A stretch of 64,000 nucleotides of DNA from assembly GCA_029448655.1 (NCBI GenBank), contig JACCLO010000015.1, positions 248,001-312,000 on the forward strand, read 5' to 3'. Positions 1-10,206 of the stretch are shown piece after piece. The translations under genes and the position numbers were made by a program. The DNA comes from Wolfiporia cocos (Eukaryota > Basidiomycota > Agaricomycetes > Polyporales > Phaeolaceae). The first letter of the stretch is position 1, and the number at the start of each line of letters is the position of its first letter. The notes under the pieces were generated by a model. That model did not search any database, was not told the origin of the DNA, and saw only the letters and a program-made list of their open reading frames with translations.

Positions 1-24
1 GACCGCGCTGTCTGTAGCAGATGA

Positions 25-1033
25 CGATGGCTCGGATATTGCAGACATCTCAAACGCCAACACCATCGTTCCTACCATGCGGAAGGCTATCCCGTCGGTG
101 ACACAAGGCTCGCCGCAATCCACGCCGGCTGGGGATCAGAATGTGTTGCTGCTTGTTCAGTCAGAATCACAGCCGCCAATGGGACTGTCCTCGCCCAGAC
201 TCCCTTGATGCGTGAGGAGTTTATCGATGAGCTGCGGTATCCAAGTAGCTCTGCACTTACCTCAACAGGCGCAGATGGATTGGCTGTGGAGGACACATTG
301 CGCACTGAGGACACTGACGCTTGGGAGCAAGGGGCACAGAACAACTCCGACCCCTTCACTTTTGATCAGACTCAGAAGCAGAACGGCGCTGCGACGTCCT
401 CATCACAAGCAAATGCTTGTCTTCCGGGGACCGCTAGCCAGGGCGACATGTCAACCGTGGATCTGCTTTTCTTTCCAAGTAGATTCGCAGAACGGTGCAG
501 ACGGATGGGACTCTGACTCCGACAATGATTCTGAGGAAGAGCTGCAGCTGCCGAGGCCTACTAGGGTTTCGCGACCTTGGACGGCCGCTGTGCCATTCCG
601 CCGCTTGTCGGACCTGGCGAGCCAGCCACTATTCAGCCCTGCACTCAACACCAGTATGTCTTTTTCACTGACACCTATGCCGCCCAAAACCGTGCCTGGT
701 ACCGCCAAGAAGAAAGTCGATGATACCAGTGACAATGACGATGACGACAATGACGAGACAGACGCACAGGATCGATCGCACATCCCGCTCGACGTGCAGG
801 CGCAGGCGTGCAAAAAAAGAAGAAATCTAGCCTTCGATCATTCTGATGCTAGTAGACGTATTCATAGGTTTGCAATGCACTGTACATACAACTTCTTGCC
901 TTTCTCTTCAATAGTTCATCTCGCATTAGCACAAGGACAAATTGTAGCATCTCACGGGAATTCACTGTGCATCGTCCTACAATCAAGAGAGCACAACAAC
1001 ATGGAATATGCTATGAGAGACATTTGGGTATAG
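25..1033 (+). CDS. Unknown acidic protein, left-truncated, frame-shifted
   Basis: Coding-like plus-strand sequence entering from the left edge. One frame is open from about 25 to 516 and reads as a Ser/Thr/Asp-rich protein. A second frame is open to 1033 and continues with an acidic, low-complexity stretch (runs of Asp and Glu near 510-540 and 715-760). The two frames meet near 470-480 at a T-rich run, with no credible intron between them, so either a 1-nt frameshift exists or this is a decayed gene. The composition resembles a disordered nuclear protein, but I recognise no domain. Antisense ORFs over the same stretch look like shadows. The last residues before 1033 look random, so the true end may be earlier. 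Confidence 0.3.
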
Positions 1034-1259
1034 GTCAAACAAGCGTACAACGTCAAAAGACTGTCTCATGGACGGCTTGACAAACGTTGTCTCGTCGCCT
1101 GGGTCACCTGAGAATACAATACAGCTGAGACTACAGTAAGTGACACAGACAACAAACAAATTCTAATAGGTCGTCCTCAGAAAAAACCCATCCCACAGGC
1201 CGCCCGCACCGCTAGGGGCGGCGTTTGGCAGCAGTGGTTTCTTGGGCGGTGATTCGCCC

Positions 1260-1895
1260 TAGTGATGTGCCAGGCCCGGCCCGGCTCAAAAGCCCCGGCT
1301 GTGGCCCGGCTTTGGACGGCCTTGGCTTTTCAAAACCTCAGGCCGGGCCCCCATTGACGGCCCAGGGCTTGGCCCGGCCCGGCCTGGGGCTTGCCCGGGG
1401 CCTGGCACTGTGAGGATGATCATCACTGTAGCCACACAAACTCATAACATACCTTCTCCAACTATCTTCTGACAAAGCCAAGCTCCAGCTTCAATAATTA
1501 GTGAATTATAGTGTGAAATCATCATTTCACCGGCACGGTGCTCTGTGGCGTGCCTTCCAAATGGGGCATCGTATAAGCGCCCAAAAGTGAGCGACAGGCT
1601 TCAGCACCAAATATTCAATCCATGGGACTATCCTCTTGCTTGAATTTAATAATATAGACATACTTCATTGGAATATGGCATACTGCTACTATATATATCC
1701 TTATGTCATAGTTACTAGACATTTTATCCGTTAGAGCTTTCAGGCTGGGGCTCACGGCTTGGCCCGGCCCGGCTTGAGACACAAGCAGGGCCCTGGGCCG
1801 TCTCAAGCCGTGGTGTAGGGCCCGGCCTGGCCCGGCCCAAGTAGGGCTTGGCCCGGCCCGGCCTATGGCCCAAAGCCGGGCCTGGCACATCACTA
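1260..1895. mobile_element. hAT-type MITE, copy 1
   Basis: A 636-bp element with 21-bp perfect terminal inverted repeats starting TAGTGATGTGCCAGGCCC and flanked by an exact 8-bp TSD, ATTCGCCC (1252-1259 and 1896-1903). The 8-bp TSD and TA-G-TG terminus fit the hAT superfamily. The subterminal regions are strikingly GC-rich, with repeats of GGCCCGGC, while the centre is AT-rich and has no transposase ORF. It is therefore non-autonomous. It sits inside the last coding part of the RING gene. Confidence 0.85.
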
Positions 1896-2612
1896 ATTCG
1901 CCCTTAGCAGTAGCGATTGCGCGCACAATGTTCTTGAGGGTGAACACCTCTGATGGCCTTGAAGTAGCAGTGGCGCGACAGGAAGGGCAGGAGTATGTTG
2001 GCGATGGCGTCTTAGCTTCTATCGAGCTCAAGAGTGCAATAATACGGTGACGCATTTGGAGGGGAAGTTCAGGTTCGCGAAGCTGTGCGTTGAGCTCCGC
2101 GATGCGGACGTGGTTGTACCCCGGAGTTATGTCCATATGGTGTGCTGGGATTGTACTGAACCACTCTTGCAAACAGCTGTGGCAAAAGGTGTGGCCACAG
2201 GAGAGTCTGTAGGGATGGAGATTAGCTGGGCTGTCACATCCACGGATGAGCTTGAACATATGCATATGGCATCCACATAGGTAGCAGACAAATTTCGCAA
2301 CCTATGTGATCCTCCAGCATGGAAACGGGCATCTGCATTTCGTCAGCAATGGAGAAATACCTGAGACTGAGCAAGTATACATACAGACGGCTCCGTAGCG
2401 CTCGGTTCGGAAGTGGCGCAACAGTGCGTGCTAGGACCAGGGCGCCTGGATTCCTAGACATGTCTGAGAATATGAGTTGAAAAGCCAGATGGAAATGACT
2501 GGGACTCACAGCACGCGTATTTTGGGCTTGCCTCCTGTGGCTCGCAATGGGGCTCGTAGGCATGCACCTGGGAGGCCCATCCTCCTCGTCCGACGAGATC
2601 TCGATGATATCG

Positions 2613-2950
2613 TGTGGAGGTGGAGGAAGCCTGCCTTTCCCCTTTGCCTGAGTTTTTCTGCGACGGGGCTGGACAGACGATCTCCTCGATGACAAGGTGT
2701 CTTTGTCCGACAAGATGTCGATGACATCGTGTGGAAGTGGAGGAAGCCTGCCTTTCCCCTTTGCCTGAGTGCGACAGGGCTGGACAGACGATCTCCTCGA
2801 TGACAGGGTGTCTTTGTACGATGAGATGTTGATGATATTGCGTGGAAGTGGAGGAAGCCTGCCTTTCCCCTTCGCCTGAGGTTTTCTGCAACGCGGCTGC
2901 GCAGATGATCTCCTTGATGACAGGGTGTCTTCGTCTGACGAGACATCGAT
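2613..2950 (-). repeat. Three tandem coding repeats in the RING gene
   Basis: Three imperfect direct repeats of about 111-117 bp, in frame with the RING ORF. Each encodes an acidic SIM-like motif followed by a serine/arginine stretch and a basic proline-rich tail (KGKGRLPP). Differences between units are mostly single bases plus in-frame length changes, as expected for a coding minisatellite. Confidence 0.75.
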
Positions 2951-3046
2951 AGCTTCGGGGTCGGGGCTGGGGGTGGGTGACGACAATAATGCCTTGATGT
3001 GTGACGGCTGGCGGCTCACATGTCATGTGGTGCGTTGAGCAGGCAT

Positions 3047-3452
3047 CCTGCAAGCAGCGGGCAACACAGAGGGGGCGACGGTTTTCGAACGTTGGAGTAG
3101 GTAGTCGGGATGTAACGCAAAACAGGTGCCCCTAGCCACCTCAAGCGCCCCAGCTACCACAATCACAGCCTTGGTGTGAACAGTGCAGGGAGGCAAGTGG
3201 TACTGCGGCACTCAGCAGTGGGTTGTGCCATGCCACACCATGCCACACTGCTAGCAGAGCACTGCCCGCTGCTCGCACCACGAGACATAACATACAGTAA
3301 GTATCTACACTGGGGCATACAGTGGTTAACGACAACACATGCTCGATATAAGTAGCAGTGAGACGGCTCATTGAACATTAACTGACCTACCAGACTCACT
3401 GTCACTGCGCTGCAGTGCAGATGCAGGGGGCCCCAAACTGCTTGCCTCCGAA
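3047..3452. other. Intergenic stretch, no supported gene
   Basis: About 400 bp between the RING gene start and the end of the next minus-strand gene. Only short overlapping ORFs are present. A plausible 3' splice site (TTGCAG) sits just upstream of the RING ATG, so a 5' exon here is possible but unproven. Confidence 0.4.
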
Positions 3453-5849
3453 TCAACATGCGACGCCGACCTCCCACCCGAGGCCGCTCCGCCCGATGCC
3501 CTCCCATGAGACGCCGACGAGGCGCTCCTTGCCCTCGCACATCCGGCCCTCGTGCAGGCAACCCTCCCAGCGCAGCGCAAGCCCTGCACACATGTTCTGC
3601 AGTGCCATCAGGCGCAGCAGCACCGGGTTCACGATGAGGCGCAGGCATGGGTGCGTCGGGTCCACCTGCAGGCGGAACGGCGGGCGCGGCAGTGGCGCAG
3701 GCAGATGGAACACGCGCGGGTGCGTGGGTGCGTCAGGCACAAGCGGGACCATCACATGTGCCCATGCGTGCACACCATCGGGGATGTCTGCATCGGGCGC
3801 AGGGAGGAAGAGCGTGATATCGGGCACGGTGGCGCGGTACCCCTCCGGCTTGAGCACCCCGCTGCCGGCGCACCCTAAGGTGCCCGCAGCGGATGCCCTG
3901 TCCCAGCCCGGATGAAAAGCCAAGCGCAAGGCCGAATGCGAGGGAGCGAATGGGTCCCTTCCCATGCTGAACATCGCCACCCTCACATATGCCCGCTGGA
4001 ACTGTGCCGCCATGTCCACGAGGCTTGACACTGAGCAGCCCACCTGCTGGACAAGCCCGATGTTGGGTGTTGCCGCAGTCTTGACGATCCTAGTTTGCTT
4101 GGTTCGGGTGCAGGTGCGTCCCCAGGTAGGCACCACAATAGTGGCATGGGGCTGTGGCTTCTGAGAAGAGGGATCCATGCAGAGCGGGTGGTTGGACGGC
4201 GGTACAGGGACCAGGCACGAATGTTGACAGGTGAGGTAGACCTGCTGTGGCTCACCATGCAAGACTGACGAGAATGGCGGTGGAGACGTGGACACTACTG
4301 GTGACTTTAGTGAGAAGATCGAAGAGGATGGCATTGTGATCACCGTCGACACCGACAGCCATGAGCTGTGGCTGCCGAACGAGAACCAGCTGTCTGAGCA
4401 CGGGATGGTGGATGTGGTTGACGACATCACGGAGGCATCGGCGGACTCGGATGTGGGCGCAGTCGTATTTGAGCACCCCACACAGCCTCGCCTGCCCCCA
4501 CTACGCTGCACACCAGTCTGCGTCTGCTCGCGGCTCTTGCCTTTCTTTGACGTTTGCTCCTTGCTCCCGGCCGGCTCTAGAAGAATATTGAAGAGCTCCC
4601 TCTGCGACTGGCTGAGCTTTGCCCGAGTGCGCACCTCGATGCACTCGTTGTCATGGAACAGAGGGCCGTTCATGCTCGCGACGACCTCCGCCCAGCCCAC
4701 TGACCTATTCAAAGTGCGGGCCAGCTCCTGCTGCATCCTGGGAAGCGTCAGCGTGTGCTCGTCTGGGGACACAGGCAGCGATGCGCTATACAAGGATGAC
4801 GATGACAGCGATCTGGTGGCAATGTACGGGATCAATGAATACAGCAATGGGTCCTCCTCGGTGGGGCGCGAGGGTGGTGGCCGCTTCGTGAGGTGCTCGG
4901 TGCCCAGCACACTATAGTTGAGCAGGGGGCGCTGCTCTCGCCCGCTGTACCGGAGCTGCCACGTATGCTGCAGCTCGTGCTTGTGCACAGCGTGCTCCCT
5001 CTCATGCTCCTTCGCCTCCTGCTCCACGCGCTGCCACTGCCACGCATCCTCCTCCCTCTGCCATGCAATCTGTGCCTTCTCTGCCCTCAGTGTGCACAGG
5101 CTCTGCTCGTGTATCCGCCCCAGCGCCCACAGCCGCTCCTCACGCGCAATCCGCCGCTGCCGCTCCTGCTCGTGCAGCAGACTCTCTCTGCACCGCCGCT
5201 CACCCTCCTCGTCCAGCCGCAGCCCACCAGGTGGCAGGAACACGCTGTCAAATTCCTCATCCTTGATGGCGTCGATGTGTGGGTCGTCATCGCCGGTGAC
5301 CTCATACCCCCTGTACCTCAGGTACAGGACCTTCGCGCGGTGGAAGTCGTCCATTGCGTATGCGACCTGTATCTGGGCCTCGAGTGTGTGCGGTGGTGAC
5401 GGCGGGCGTTCGTAGTAGTCGAGCGGCATGGATGGCCTGGCCACAGGGCCCATGTAGGGGTCCTCGCACTCCAGCGGCGTTAGCGGCCCAAGGGGTGTGG
5501 GGTCCAGCGAGAGCAAGTCGAGCGTGCTGAAACACCCTGAGCAAGAGGGTGCCAGATGAACGGGCAGAGGCGAAGGCGGCGTTGATGGCGGTGAGCAAGA
5601 AGAAGAGGCAAGCGGAGCCCTCCGGGTGGACGAGTCATCAGTACGGCGCGTGTGCACAGACGAGCACGAGCGGCGCGTGGGGCGTGTCAACGCGGTACAT
5701 GGGGACCTGCACTTGCAGAGATTAGACTGCGGCACAACAGAGACGGGTATGCGTGCACAGAACGTGGGGTCGTTCGTCTTGCGGGCGGGTGACATCTCGC
5801 GCGAGCGTCCGCGGCGGCCCATGGCATCTTGGACACTGGCCGGCATCAT
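3453..5849 (-). CDS. Hypothetical protein, 798 residues, coiled-coil centre
   Basis: Single open frame of 798 codons. I do not recognise the family. The first 110 residues are Ser/Pro/Thr-rich and probably disordered. Residues about 130-200 contain a Pro-rich patch followed by a YAMDDFHRAKVLYLRYRGYEV segment that looks folded. Residues about 215-310 are strongly charged with many Glu/Arg/Gln and look like a long helix or coiled coil. Residues about 385-430 contain a hydrophobic WAEVVASMNGPLF stretch, followed by a Ser/Thr-rich linker. The C-terminal 200 residues look globular, with several Pro and aromatic residues. No signal peptide or membrane segment is visible. The length and codon pattern argue for a real gene; the antisense ORFs over it look like shadows. 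The start is the first ATG of the frame. Confidence 0.6.
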   Translation of the reverse strand: MMPASVQDAMGRRGRSREMSPARKTNDPTFCARIPVSVVPQSNLCKCRSPCTALTRPTRRSCSSVHTRRTDDSSTRRAPLASSSCSPPSTPPSPLPVHLAPSCSGCFSTLDLLSLDPTPLGPLTPLECEDPYMGPVARPSMPLDYYERPPSPPHTLEAQIQVAYAMDDFHRAKVLYLRYRGYEVTGDDDPHIDAIKDEEFDSVFLPPGGLRLDEEGERRCRESLLHEQERQRRIAREERLWALGRIHEQSLCTLRAEKAQIAWQREEDAWQWQRVEQEAKEHEREHAVHKHELQHTWQLRYSGREQRPLLNYSVLGTEHLTKRPPPSRPTEEDPLLYSLIPYIATRSLSSSSLYSASLPVSPDEHTLTLPRMQQELARTLNRSVGWAEVVASMNGPLFHDNECIEVRTRAKLSQSQRELFNILLEPAGSKEQTSKKGKSREQTQTGVQRSGGRRGCVGCSNTTAPTSESADASVMSSTTSTIPCSDSWFSFGSHSSWLSVSTVITMPSSSIFSLKSPVVSTSPPPFSSVLHGEPQQVYLTCQHSCLVPVPPSNHPLCMDPSSQKPQPHATIVVPTWGRTCTRTKQTRIVKTAATPNIGLVQQVGCSVSSLVDMAAQFQRAYVRVAMFSMGRDPFAPSHSALRLAFHPGWDRASAAGTLGCAGSGVLKPEGYRATVPDITLFLPAPDADIPDGVHAWAHVMVPLVPDAPTHPRVFHLPAPLPRPPFRLQVDPTHPCLRLIVNPVLLRLMALQNMCAGLALRWEGCLHEGRMCEGKERLVGVSWEGIGRSGLGWEVGVAC

Positions 5850-6635
5850 GACGAGCTGGCGGGGGTATATGAGACTCAGAAGAAGGTAGGACGGATGCTC
5901 ATACCCTTTGATTGAGATATCAAGCTGGCTGGAGTGGAGGCAAAGGGAGTCAGTAATGGGACGGTGGCGACATCCAGCAGCTCAGTACAGGCTCTTCTGC
6001 AAGGGCCAGGTGCCCGTGCGCCCGATGTTCTTCTCTCACCTCATGCTAAGCTCCGTGAGTCGTGGGTTCTGCTGCCATCATCACACTCATCACGGCTACA
6101 GAGATAACGATCGTAATCATTTGCCATGTAAGCACCCCGTGCAATGAGCTGGCGGGGGTATAGCAGCCGCGAGGCAGTGGCAGTGGGAGGAGGGGCCGGG
6201 CAGGAGAGGGGACCAGGGGAGGAATAGCGGGGGAAGGCAGAAGGAGCGGAGGTGAGGAGATAAGCTTAAAGTTGGGAGGACACTGGTGCCTGCAACATTT
6301 AAATCACCAGCCGTCCATTGGCCAATAAACACACCGATCGTGAACCACAGATCTGCGCAGCTGCAGGGTAACATGCATATTGCCCCGCTACTCCACATAT
6401 ACATCACGTTTATCACAAACAATACAATGATCGATATATGTGACATTATATGCACTGATTGTACATAAATCGGGAGGTGAACAGTGTGGCGGCATGTGCG
6501 ACAGTGAGGCGAGAGATGCTATGTATGAGGTGTAATTGATGGATTGACGATCGTGCGTGAGTGAAATGGTATACGAAGGTCCATTCGGAATTGTCACGAA
6601 TAGTAAATGCTCGTCGTCGACACTCTAAAGTGATG
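5850..6635. other. Intergenic, with a purine-rich tract
   Basis: About 790 bp upstream of the 798-residue gene and downstream of the next minus-strand ORF. A G/A-rich tract lies at about 6175-6265. No ORF here looks coding. It could hold the promoter of the upstream gene, but I see no clear core element. Confidence 0.4.
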
Positions 6636-8330
6636 TCATGCAGCCCCCGTCGCCGTAGCGAGCAGCAACCTCAGCTCAGCAATACACTCGTCGCACCGCG
6701 CAAGGACCTCCCTTACATTCTCAAGCAGCGGCCGTATATTCTCCGGAGTCATCGCAAGCTTAAACTCGGGTGTTTCCTGCGGGAGGTCTTGAGTGATGAT
6801 GAGCAGAGTATGAGGGGGGTTAGAAGGGTCCACAGTGACAACGTTAACGTTAGACACCAGGAGGCGCGAACTCAAAGGCTGAGCGCTACCAGCAGATGCA
6901 GGCTTTCCCTTGCCATGAGAAGATGGGCGGTAGGTCTTGTCAGCCCGCTTCCTCAGACGTGCAGGCGACGGCCAGACCAACTGCAGGTTGGGTATACGAG
7001 GAGAGGTCCTCCTCTGTGCAGATTGGTCCTCACTCCATAGAGAGGAACGCGACGCACCGGTCATGTGCTCCCCTCCTGCCTGCTGCTGCGACGGATAGGG
7101 TGACTTCTCCCTGCCGCAGACTGTAGCGAAGCCGTCTGGAGTCATTGCCATCTGCCGAGCGTCGCGCTCGATGTCCGACGCAGAGTCGACGCGGTCCCAG
7201 TCCTCTTTGTCAGCCAGGTTCGTGTCACTGTCATTCGCGATCGCCGATTCGTTCGGGATTGTTGACTCATATGCGGACTCGGAGGGCACGGAGAAGCCGA
7301 ATTTGTCCAGCTGCTGCTCTATTGTCGAGGAGCCCGACTTGCTCCTCTGCGTGAGGCAGAAAATGGATGCTAGAGAGGGCCGGCGCGGCGAGGTCTTGTG
7401 CTGCAGAGACATCGACGCTGTGAACAGCGCGTCCAGATGCCCGTCCTGTTCCTGAACAGAACTGCTCAACTCTGGCCCCGTGCTCATCTTTGCACGCCGC
7501 CGTGTTGGCCATGCTTTGACGTCCTGCGGACTAGCGCCAACTGACGAGTCTGTGCTGGCCGAAACCGAGATCGTCGAGGGTGCCACGGGCACAAGCAAGC
7601 CGTGCGAGTTGCCCGAATCCACATACATCTTCTTCAGCGACCGCAGCATGTCCCTGATCCCGTGCAGCCTGCTGCTCCGCCGCTTCTGCTGCTTCTGGTT
7701 TGCAGAGGGAGAGTGGGGGCCGCTCGCCGGCGAGCCGTCACCGTCGCTCAGCAACATGATGGTGTTGCCCGTGGCGTCACCCCAGTGCCAGCTGCGGTTG
7801 ACCTTCGTCGCCCGCAGGTCTTCCTCGGGAATTAGCAACTGAGGCTGTACTGCGGGCGTCGCCGAATCTGAGCTGTTGAGCATCTCTCGGAGGAGGATGA
7901 GCTGATGCGAGCTGGGGTCGTGCCAGCCTGTCATCGCGCGCCACTGTGCCGGGTTTGACGTTCCCACAGGGGCTGGAGATCTGGGCCAGGGCTTGGGCTC
8001 ATCGCCAGACAGAGTGATCGCCCATTCACGGCTTGTCCGGCCTTCGGTGGAGAACGCGGGCGCCGACAGTGGGCCTGGAGGAGGTGTCAACAGAGGCGCA
8101 GATACTGGAGGGGCGGGTGGCCCACTGCCCAGGTCGATGATGAGCTCGGTGCACTCCCAGGAAAGCTGATAGCGTGTCTCGATATCATGAAATGTAGCTC
8201 GGAAATCGTGAGGATTCTTTGAAAACTGAGAGGATGCTGGGTTAGTTTGCGACCGCGAACGCGTCGAACACCTGTGCGAGTCAAAGAGCATGGTGGCCGG
8301 CGTCCGCCTCTGCGCATCCAACTCCGCGAG
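6636..8330 (-). CDS. Unknown protein, C-terminal part (after in-frame stop)
   Basis: Open minus-strand frame of 561 codons from an ATG at 8321, in the same frame as the preceding exon, from which it is separated by a single TAG (8331-8333). It is probably the 3' part of one gene. It encodes a Ser/Pro-rich protein with one more ordered segment near the start (FRATFHDIETRYQLSWECTE) and a helical C-terminus (ENVREVLARCDECIAELRLL). I do not recognise the family. A possible 46-nt intron near 8235-8280 (GTGTTC to TCTCAG, with an AACTAAC branch) shifts the frame into an early stop, so I treat that stretch as exon. Confidence 0.5.
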   Translation of the reverse strand, partial: LAELDAQRRTPATMLFDSHRCSTRSRSQTNPASSQFSKNPHDFRATFHDIETRYQLSWECTELIIDLGSGPPAPPVSAPLLTPPPGPLSAPAFSTEGRTSREWAITLSGDEPKPWPRSPAPVGTSNPAQWRAMTGWHDPSSHQLILLREMLNSSDSATPAVQPQLLIPEEDLRATKVNRSWHWGDATGNTIMLLSDGDGSPASGPHSPSANQKQQKRRSSRLHGIRDMLRSLKKMYVDSGNSHGLLVPVAPSTISVSASTDSSVGASPQDVKAWPTRRRAKMSTGPELSSSVQEQDGHLDALFTASMSLQHKTSPRRPSLASIFCLTQRSKSGSSTIEQQLDKFGFSVPSESAYESTIPNESAIANDSDTNLADKEDWDRVDSASDIERDARQMAMTPDGFATVCGREKSPYPSQQQAGGEHMTGASRSSLWSEDQSAQRRTSPRIPNLQLVWPSPARLRKRADKTYRPSSHGKGKPASAGSAQPLSSRLLVSNVNVVTVDPSNPPHTLLIITQDLPQETPEFKLAMTPENIRPLLENVREVLARCDECIAELRLLLATATGAA

Positions 8331-9386
8331 CTATTCAATGATGATATTGTGGATCTCGTCAACTATATCGCGGTAAGTCGTCTGCTGCTGCTTGAGTTCT
8401 ACAAACGATAGAAAAATTAGTGGGTATGTTCTAGTTGTTGGGCATCTGGAACTCACGCTTGATGCTGTTCGCAAACTCTCGCACCATCCCAAGATCCCGC
8501 CGCAATCCGATCTGTGCTTGGCTTGTCCTGGTAGGGATCTTCAAGTCTCCCAGAGAAATCTGCTGTGGCACCGATGGGCTCACGCTCGCATTGTGCTCAA
8601 CCGTGGGCAACTGCATCGCTCGGCCCAACGACACCACATGCTGGGGCGACTGTCTTGTGCGCAATGGAGATGACAGGGGCGAGGATGAGGGCAAGACATC
8701 CAGCGAGGGCAGCGGGGACGATACTGCGGCAGACATCAAGTGGCGCTCGAGTAGGGGGGTCGCGGAGCGAGATTGTGAGAGCACGCGATGTCCGTTGGGC
8801 GACCTCGCCGACGAGTGCTCATGAGCGGACTGCTCGTGCTCGTGTCTTTGCTGCCGCTGCTTCTTGGCTTTGCCAGAAGTGACTGGGGGCGAGGGCGGCC
8901 GCAGCTCAGCGGGAGGAAACAGCGCATCGTGTGAGCAGCGCATCAGGCGTGAGGGCGGCCGGGGCGTGGTCTCGACGTCCGGGTAGCTCTTCTCGTCAAC
9001 ATGAGCGAAGCTCTTGGTCTTCTTGTGCCGTGCACTCCTGACGAGGCTGATCCGCCGCATGCTCCCTATGAAGCCCCGCCCTATGTCCTTGCCGCCAAAC
9101 ACCTTGTCGACACTCTCATCGCGCTGCTTGGACTTCGCCTTTTCTGCGTGTACATTTGGCGTGGCCCCTGCGTGTGCGGTGGCATCCTTCGACTTCCGCT
9201 TCCACAGGGTAGAGCTGCAGTCGCTCTGCGCGGCCGAAATAGAGCATCCCCTGGAGCTGGTGTGGCTGTTTTGGATAGAGGATCTTCCAGGCCGGTCACT
9301 TCCCTGCGAGGCGAACCGCGAAACAGTCGGGGGTTTCCAGCTTGGCCAGCTCAAGTTGGAACTCGAATGCGATGATGACTCCTGCA
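8331..9386 (-). CDS. Unknown protein, N-terminal part, one intron
   Basis: Minus-strand coding stretch ending at a TAG (8331-8333). A clear intron lies at 8399-8456 (58 nt: GTGAGT donor, ACTAAT branch, TTGTAG acceptor). Splicing joins a VREFANSIK segment to a glutamine-rich helix, LKQQQTTYRDIVDEIHNIII. Upstream the protein is Ser/Pro-rich and probably disordered, with basic patches such as RRISLVRSARHKKTKSF. The start is uncertain: I use the ATG at 9386, but the frame is open and coding-like back to about 9570, next to the kinase stop. The TAG at the end falls in frame with a long downstream ORF, so the gene is probably larger and carries a nonsense change (for example CAG to TAG). Confidence 0.5.
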
Positions 9387-9574
9387 TCTGAAAGTGGTGT
9401 CTGAATAGCAATGACACGGATGGGACGTGGCTGCTGCCATGGGTCTCACTTGCACCGTCGTCATGTCCACCCACATCATCCAATGCACCGTCCCCGGCTT
9501 TCGTCTTGCCTTTGCGTGAGAGCGATTCCACGCCCGGGACCTCCGCCTCGGTGATCAGCTTCCTGATGCTCTCT

Positions 9575-10039
9575 TCATGCCTTAGGGGACTTTGAGGCGA
9601 TGGCGGGCACGGCCTCAGGGCGGTCGTCCATCTCGTAGAGGTTGAGCGGAATCGTGGGTGGAGGCCGTGACTTCTTGCACAGGTGCCGCCACTTGAAGGA
9701 GTTGTCCGGGATGCGAATGGGGATGCGGTGCACACGCAAGGTGACTGTGCGGTCGGCGTGCTCCTCCTGGTCGTCAGACGAGCCCCAGGATGCGAGCCGG
9801 CGTGGGGCCTTGGCCTCGGGCGAATGGGCGCTGTTAGGGAGCTTTGATGGGTGCGAAGGATATGGGTGCACGAAGAAGTAACTGTGGTTGAGTGCCTTCA
9901 ATGATATACGCATCAGCGGATCACACAGTAGTACAACAACGGGCTCACCTCCTTTGCGCTGATGCGTCGGCGAGGCTCATAGATGAGCGGCTGTGCACGA
10001 GGGAAAGCGGGAGTGGGATCGAAGACCATCTGCGCGTAG
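9575..10039 (-). pseudogene. C-terminal end of a CDK-like protein kinase
   Basis: Two minus-strand exons: 9949-10039 and 9575-9895, joined by a 53-nt intron (GTGAGC donor, TTGAAG acceptor). The join gives MVFDP...RRRISAKEALNHSYFF followed by YPSHPSKLP, the conserved end of subdomain XI of CDK-family serine/threonine kinases. The THPSKLP-like tail recalls CDK7-type enzymes, but that assignment is tentative. A charged tail of about 85 residues follows. The exon begins at a CACAG acceptor, but the ATP-binding and catalytic subdomains are missing: upstream lie a Pol III-type unit and retrotransposon sequence. Either the 5' part was displaced by insertions or the gene is broken. The next ORF downstream overlaps its last exon in another frame and could be a frame-shifted continuation. 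Confidence 0.5.
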
Positions 10040-10111
10040 CTGTGAGCATGGGATGGTCAGGACGAGTTATAAATTGCACATGTATTATAAAAGCCTTCCG
10101 CCATACCAGCT

Positions 10112-10206
10112 GCAGTTGTGGCGCAGTGGGAAAGCGCCGTGATGCATTGCGCATCGAGCAACTGCAGCAGGTTGGGGGTTCAAATCTCCAACTGACCTTT
10201 TTTTTT
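10112..10206 (+). ncRNA. tRNA-like Pol III unit or SINE head
   Basis: Internal Pol III promoter motifs in correct order: an A-box-like TGGCGCAGTGG (10119-10129) and a B-box-like GGTTCAAATC (10177-10186), 47 bp apart, followed by a T9 terminator (10198-10206). The RNA would form a 7-bp stem GCAGTTG/CAACTGC enclosing two hairpins (GGCGC/GCGCC and GATGC/GCATC). A standard tRNA cloverleaf fails: there is no T33 in the candidate anticodon loop and the acceptor arm mismatches. A tRNA-derived SINE or tRNA pseudogene is therefore more likely than a working tRNA. Confidence 0.45.

Larger units (their letters stand above)
1163..3046 (-). pseudogene. RING-finger (E3 ligase-like) gene disrupted by a MITE
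   Basis: Minus-strand gene with a C3HC4 RING: a CEIC pair near 2300, then LSCGHTFC-HSC near 2180-2160, then CPSC near 2010. RING proteins of this type usually act as ubiquitin E3 ligases; that role is inferred from the domain only. Upstream lie three near-identical units of about 37-39 residues containing SIM-like acidic motifs (IDVSSDED, IIEISSDEED). The RING core is split between two frames near 2240-2265; a 37-nt intron with a CTAAT branch site and CTACAG acceptor would restore it, but is unusually short. A possible start ATG at 3044-3046 is followed seven codons later by an in-frame TGA (3023-3025). The 3' coding end is interrupted by a 636-bp hAT-like element (1260-1895). Removing the element and one TSD restores a frame that ends in a WDGFF motif and a stop at 1163. 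Confidence 0.6.

Noticed and set aside
212..1033. Long plus ORF as one protein from its first Met
   Set aside because: The first 90 residues are in a different frame from the coding-like sequence around 205-480; only the second half looks real in this frame.
8087..8362. 91-residue minus ORF near 8.1-8.4 kb
   Set aside because: It is the frame produced by a possible 46-nt intron and ends early; the long unspliced frame is better supported.
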